Positions 60,550 through 64,000 of a DNA stretch of 64,000 nucleotides are shown here, in pieces. The DNA is from Algoriphagus taiwanensis (GTDB lineage Bacteria > Bacteroidota > Bacteroidia > Cytophagales > Cyclobacteriaceae). The position numbers were made by a program, and so were the translations under genes. The DNA lies in NCBI RefSeq assembly GCF_036245645.1, contig NZ_BTPE01000015.1, positions 33,645 to 97,644 on the forward strand, given 5' to 3'. Position 1 is the first letter of the stretch. Every line of letters begins with the position of its first letter. A model generated the notes under the pieces. The model was not told where the DNA came from, ran no database searches, and saw only the letters and a list, made by a program, of their open reading frames with translations.

Positions 60550-62200
60550 ATTAAGAAAGCCCTTTTTCGTAGGAAGTATAGTCATCCTTGTCCTGTCCAT
60601 GACCTTGGCGTTTCAAGTGAAGAATGACAAGCTTTTTGCTTTGGCTAAAAACATAGACATTTTCGCCACCCTTATTCGTGAATTGGATTCTTATTATGTT
60701 GATGAAATTGATCCGGACCAGCTGGTTTCAGTGGGGATAAACGCCATGCTGGAGGAGTTGGACCCCTACACAGAATATATCCCTGAAGAGGAGTCTGATG
60801 ATTTTCGTATGCTCACTACCGGAGAATATGGTGGGATTGGAGCTTTGATTGGAAACAGAGGGGGAGGAAATATGATCCTTATGCCTTATACAGGCTTTCC
60901 TGCCCAAAGCACTGGCCTCAAGATCGCAGATATGATTTTGAAAATCGACAGTGTGGATGTCTCTTCAAAACCAACCTCCCAAGTCTCTGAATTGCTGAAA
61001 GGTCCTGCTAATACACCCGTTAAGGTTGTGGTGAAAAGAGATCAGGACACGTTGGAGTTTTCCTTGATTCGAAAGAAGATTTCTCTCAAGAATGTCCCCT
61101 ATTACGGAAAGCTCAATGAACAGACAGGCTATATCAAGTTGGGGGACTTTACCACCAATGCCTCCGCCGAAGTCCGAAATGCGCTGGTGGACCTCAAATC
61201 CCAAGGGATTAGCAGGCTCATTTTGGATGTGAGGGACAATCCAGGCGGGCTTTTGAATGAAGCAGTGGAAATTGTCAACCTTTTCATTCCTAAGGGAAAG
61301 GAAGTGGTGAAGACAATTGGTAAACTTCAGAATGTGAATTTTACTTACAAAACCACTAAAACCCCTGTGGATAAAGACATTCCTTTGGTTGTCTTAATCA
61401 ATGAAAGAAGCGCTTCTGCGGCAGAAATTGTAGCTGGAGCCCTTCAGGATTACGATCGGGCTGTTTTATTGGGGCGACGGTCTTTTGGGAAGGGCTTGGT
61501 TCAGACGACCATTCCTTTAACCTACAATGCCCAAGCAAAAATCACTACAGCAAAATACTATATCCCAAGCGGACGATGCATTCAGGCGATAGACTATGCG
61601 CAGTCCAGAGAAAACGGATCATTGACCACTGTGCCTGATTCTTTGAGAAAGGAGTTTCGAACAGCCAATGGTAGGGTAGTGCTGGATGGTGCCGGGATTG
61701 AACCGGATGAGCCTGTGGAGGAAGTTCGATATGCTCCGATCTCCTATACCTTGGTTGCTGGGAATCATATTTTCGATTTTGCCACTCAGTATTTTTACTC
61801 CCACCCTTCCATTTCAAATCCTTCCGAATTTCAGATTTCTGATCAGGATTACGAGGACTTTAAAAAGTTTCTGGATGGGAAGGATTACGATTACACCACC
61901 TACACAGAGAAGTCTCTTCAGGACTTGGAAGATTACTTGAAAAAAGAGGAATACTTCCAGGAGATTGAAGGACAGCTTGATGCCATTAAAAACAAGGTAA
62001 ATCACAGCAAGGAAAATGATCTTAATACGCATAAGAGCGAAATCAGGAAAATCCTGAGAGAAGAGATTGTATCCCGTTATTATTTCCAAGAAGGGATGAT
62101 CGCTGCCAGTCTTGAAGGTGACCCGGCTATTTCCTTGGCAAAGTCTTATTTTGATTCTCCGGGTAAAATCACTTCAGTTTTGACTGCTTCTAGGAAGTAA
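60539..62200 (+). CDS. ctpA: S41 family C-terminal processing peptidase
   Basis: This 553-residue periplasmic serine protease has a membrane or signal segment (about 9-28, FFVGSIVILVLSMTLAF), a PDZ domain (about 75-160, GIGALIGNRGGGN, LKIADMILKIDSVDVSS), and the S41 catalytic core with the Ser in NERSASAAEIVAGAL and the Lys in GRRSFGKGLVQTTIPL. Tail-specific proteases of this family cut proteins with exposed C-termini. Two in-frame ATGs (60533, 60539) lie at the start; the second fits MNTKLRKP better. The gene overlaps the end of rnpA by 11 bases, a conserved pairing in this phylum. Confidence 0.93.
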   Translation: MNTKLRKPFFVGSIVILVLSMTLAFQVKNDKLFALAKNIDIFATLIRELDSYYVDEIDPDQLVSVGINAMLEELDPYTEYIPEEESDDFRMLTTGEYGGIGALIGNRGGGNMILMPYTGFPAQSTGLKIADMILKIDSVDVSSKPTSQVSELLKGPANTPVKVVVKRDQDTLEFSLIRKKISLKNVPYYGKLNEQTGYIKLGDFTTNASAEVRNALVDLKSQGISRLILDVRDNPGGLLNEAVEIVNLFIPKGKEVVKTIGKLQNVNFTYKTTKTPVDKDIPLVVLINERSASAAEIVAGALQDYDRAVLLGRRSFGKGLVQTTIPLTYNAQAKITTAKYYIPSGRCIQAIDYAQSRENGSLTTVPDSLRKEFRTANGRVVLDGAGIEPDEPVEEVRYAPISYTLVAGNHIFDFATQYFYSHPSISNPSEFQISDQDYEDFKKFLDGKDYDYTTYTEKSLQDLEDYLKKEEYFQEIEGQLDAIKNKVNHSKENDLNTHKSEIRKILREEIVSRYYFQEGMIAASLEGDPAISLAKSYFDSPGKITSVLTASRK

Positions 62201-62201
62201 A

Positions 62202-62891
62202 ATGGCTAAAATCCTTTCCATAGAAACGGCTACCTCGGTTTGCTCAGTGGCCATTCATGCTAACGGGGAATTAATTTCTTTGGCAGAGGTCAGTGAACAG
62301 GGCGCTCATGCTCAAAAGTTGATGCTATTGATTGACCATGTTCTTATGGAGTCTGGCATGGATTATTCTGAATTGGATGCTATAGCCGTTTCTGAAGGCC
62401 CCGGATCCTACACTGGCTTGCGTATTGGAGTGTCCACTGCCAAAGGTTTAGCCTATGGCTTGGATAAGCCACTGATCGGGATCAATACGCTTAAGGCATT
62501 GGCTTCTGCAGTTTTGGCTGAGGAAGGGGAAGTCGTATTGCCGATTATGGATGCCAGAAGAATGGAGATTTATTATGAGGCATTTGATTCGAGTTTGAAC
62601 TCCTTGATTCCATTGGATTCGGAAGTTTTAAATGAGGAATCCTTTAAGAACTTTTTGGAAAGTGGCAGGGTTTATTTTCTCGGGGATGCGCTGGAAAAGC
62701 TGAAAACCGTGATCCATCACCCCAATGCTGAATTCTTAGATTCCATAGGCTTTTCTGCCAGTCACTTGGGTGGTTTGGCCTATTCCAAATGGTTAAAAAA
62801 TGAAATGGAGGACTTGGCTTATTTCGTGCCCAATTACTTGAAAGAGTTTAAAGCTCTTCATCCCAAGAAAAACCCGTTATTAAACTTATGA
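62202..62891 (+). CDS. tsaB: tRNA threonylcarbamoyladenosine modification protein TsaB
   Basis: This 229-residue ASKHA-fold protein forms the TsaB-TsaD-TsaE complex that makes t6A37 in ANN-decoding tRNAs. It begins AKILSIETATSVCSVAIHANG and has AVSEGPGSYTGLRIGVSTAKGLAYGL, the family signature. Length is typical (about 220-235). It starts two bases after ctpA and overlaps the DUF2480 gene by four bases. Confidence 0.93.
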   Translation: MAKILSIETATSVCSVAIHANGELISLAEVSEQGAHAQKLMLLIDHVLMESGMDYSELDAIAVSEGPGSYTGLRIGVSTAKGLAYGLDKPLIGINTLKALASAVLAEEGEVVLPIMDARRMEIYYEAFDSSLNSLIPLDSEVLNEESFKNFLESGRVYFLGDALEKLKTVIHHPNAEFLDSIGFSASHLGGLAYSKWLKNEMEDLAYFVPNYLKEFKALHPKKNPLLNL

Positions 62892-63397
62892 GCGAGATAG
62901 TCAATAGAGTTGCTTCCAGTCCTATTATTTCATTGGATATGGAAGAATTCTATCCTCAGGAGGAAAGGGCCATTTTTGATCTGAAGCCTTTCTTGTTTCA
63001 GGAATTGATTTTGAAGGAGAAGGATTTTAGAGAGCAGTTGAAGACATTCAATTGGGCTGATTATGCCGATAAGTGGGTAGCAGTGACTTGTACTGCAGAT
63101 GCGATTATTCCCACCTGGGCCTTTATGTTGGTTTGCACCTATTTGGAAGGGATTTCAAAAGGGTATGTAATTGGGGATCGCTCTCAATTGGAGCAGCACA
63201 TTGCTGAACTTTCTCTTTCAGGATTGGACTTGGAAAAGTTTCAAGGCCGTCCAGTTGTTATTAAAGGTTGTTCCAAAGTTTCGATTCCACTTTTTGCTTA
63301 TGGTAGATTGATTTCTCTTCTTCAGGGTCGGGCAAAGAGCCTGATGTTTGGCGAGCCATGCAGTACAGTCCCATTGGTAAAAAATAAAAGGGGCTGA
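62888..63397 (+). CDS. DUF2480 family protein
   Basis: This 169-residue cytoplasmic protein belongs to a Bacteroidota-restricted family of unknown function. Typical stretches are SLDMEEFYPQEERAIFDLKPFLFQELILKEKDFR and DAIIPTWAFMLVCTYLE. It overlaps tsaB by four bases and is likely co-translated. Family genes often lie close to tsaB or rRNA, as here. No catalytic motif is visible apart from a conserved-looking Cys-containing segment (VVIKGCSKVSIP). Confidence 0.88.
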   Translation: MSEIVNRVASSPIISLDMEEFYPQEERAIFDLKPFLFQELILKEKDFREQLKTFNWADYADKWVAVTCTADAIIPTWAFMLVCTYLEGISKGYVIGDRSQLEQHIAELSLSGLDLEKFQGRPVVIKGCSKVSIPLFAYGRLISLLQGRAKSLMFGEPCSTVPLVKNKRG

Positions 63398-63454
63398 TTC
63401 AGAAGAAGAAAAGTCTCAATTAGCCCTTGTTGAGGAAAATTATTTTCAAAACGT

Positions 63455-63485
63455 TTGCGTATTCTATTCCACTCTTCTATGTTTG
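63455..63485 (+). promoter_or_regulatory. upstream rRNA promoter (P1)
   Basis: TTG (63455-63457), 20 bases, TATGTTTG (63478-63485) matches the consensus fully. The sequence after it (CACTCCCGTTTGAGA) resembles that after the second promoter. Confidence 0.65.
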
Positions 63486-63562
63486 CACTCCCGTTTGAGA
63501 AGATGTCTCGGACGAAAGAAAATTGAGAGCAAAAATTTTTCAAAAAATCGAGTTTTGAGTTT

Positions 63563-63591
63563 TTGAATTAAAAAACAAAACGCGATATTTG
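63563..63591 (+). promoter_or_regulatory. downstream rRNA promoter (P2)
   Basis: TTG (63563-63565), 18 bases, GATATTTG (63584-63591), one mismatch from TAnnTTTG. It lies about 150 bases before 16S rRNA in an A/T-rich UP-like context. P1 and P2 share TTTGCACTC at and after the -7 box. Confidence 0.6.
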
Positions 63592-63738
63592 CACTCGCTT
63601 TTGGGACAAGGGTCTCAACCAGTTCTTGCAAAGGCAAGAAACAAGTTCATTGAAGTGATGTAAGGCGAAAAAAATCTGATGAGCAAGTCATCCTGATGTC
63701 TATGCTTTAGGCATCGGGAAAATAGACTAAGACAATTT

Positions 63739-64000
<262 letters not shown>

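Overview
The window is a stretch of a Bacteroidota chromosome, most likely of the order Cytophagales, near Algoriphagus/Cyclobacteriaceae. This is inferred from the 5' end of a 16S rRNA gene at the right edge, from family markers (GLPGLI protein with a TonB-dependent receptor, DUF2480, a DnaE carrying its own proofreading domain), from start sites without Shine-Dalgarno sequences, and from several promoters of the Bacteroidota type (TTG, about 19 bases, TAnnTTTG). Most genes are ordinary core genes.

Layout. 0-9.2 kb (minus strand): the start of a thioredoxin gene, a small lipoprotein, dnaE, and a TonB receptor/GLPGLI pair. 10-12.4 kb (minus): glycosyltransferase, ECF sigma factor and rsmG in one overlapping unit. 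12.4-15.6 kb (plus): tgt, an LptF/LptG-type permease and an EamA transporter. 15.6-17 kb (minus): a MazF-type toxin-antitoxin pair with a palindromic operator, and ispE. 17.4-29 kb (plus): the complete branched-chain amino-acid operon ilvD-ilvB-ilvN-ilvC-leuA-leuC-leuD-(citramalate/isopropylmalate synthase)-leuB. It is preceded by an 18-residue leader peptide that is half Leu/Val/Ile and by mutually exclusive antiterminator and terminator hairpins, so it looks like a classical attenuator.

29-31.4 kb is a small AT-rich defence/addiction island. It holds an antitoxin with a nonsense-mutated RelE/ParE-like toxin, the pair lying between two copies of the same terminator. Next to it is a four-gene overlapping operon: DUF2442, MNT nucleotidyltransferase, HEPN toxin, Mrr-like endonuclease. 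32.2-40.6 kb is an exopolysaccharide locus. Five tightly coupled minus-strand genes encode a divergent sensor kinase, a BcsB-like periplasmic protein, an outer-membrane protein, a synthase-type GT2 with an MshEN-like N-terminal domain, and a polytopic membrane protein. A secreted GH5 glucanase is transcribed away from them.

40.6-47.5 kb: truA, a sulfatase lipoprotein, a GNAT enzyme, a fused alpha/beta 2-oxoacid dehydrogenase E1, and rimO. 47.5-51.4 kb: two tandem YwqK/MORN-repeat paralogues and a REP-associated tyrosine transposase (RAYT), with REP-like palindromes between and around them. 51.4-59.8 kb: an acyltransferase-fold protein, a PfkB kinase, an active/inactive M16 peptidase pair with a duplicated C-terminal domain, and an M61 peptidase. 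59.9-64 kb: rpmH, rnpA, ctpA, tsaB, a DUF2480 gene, then tandem rRNA promoters and the start of 16S rRNA.

The observations most worth following up are the branched-chain leader attenuator, the exopolysaccharide operon, the DUF2442-MNT-HEPN-Mrr operon, the terminator-flanked broken toxin cassette, the RAYT/REP system, and a palindrome inside a coding sequence at 26.3 kb.
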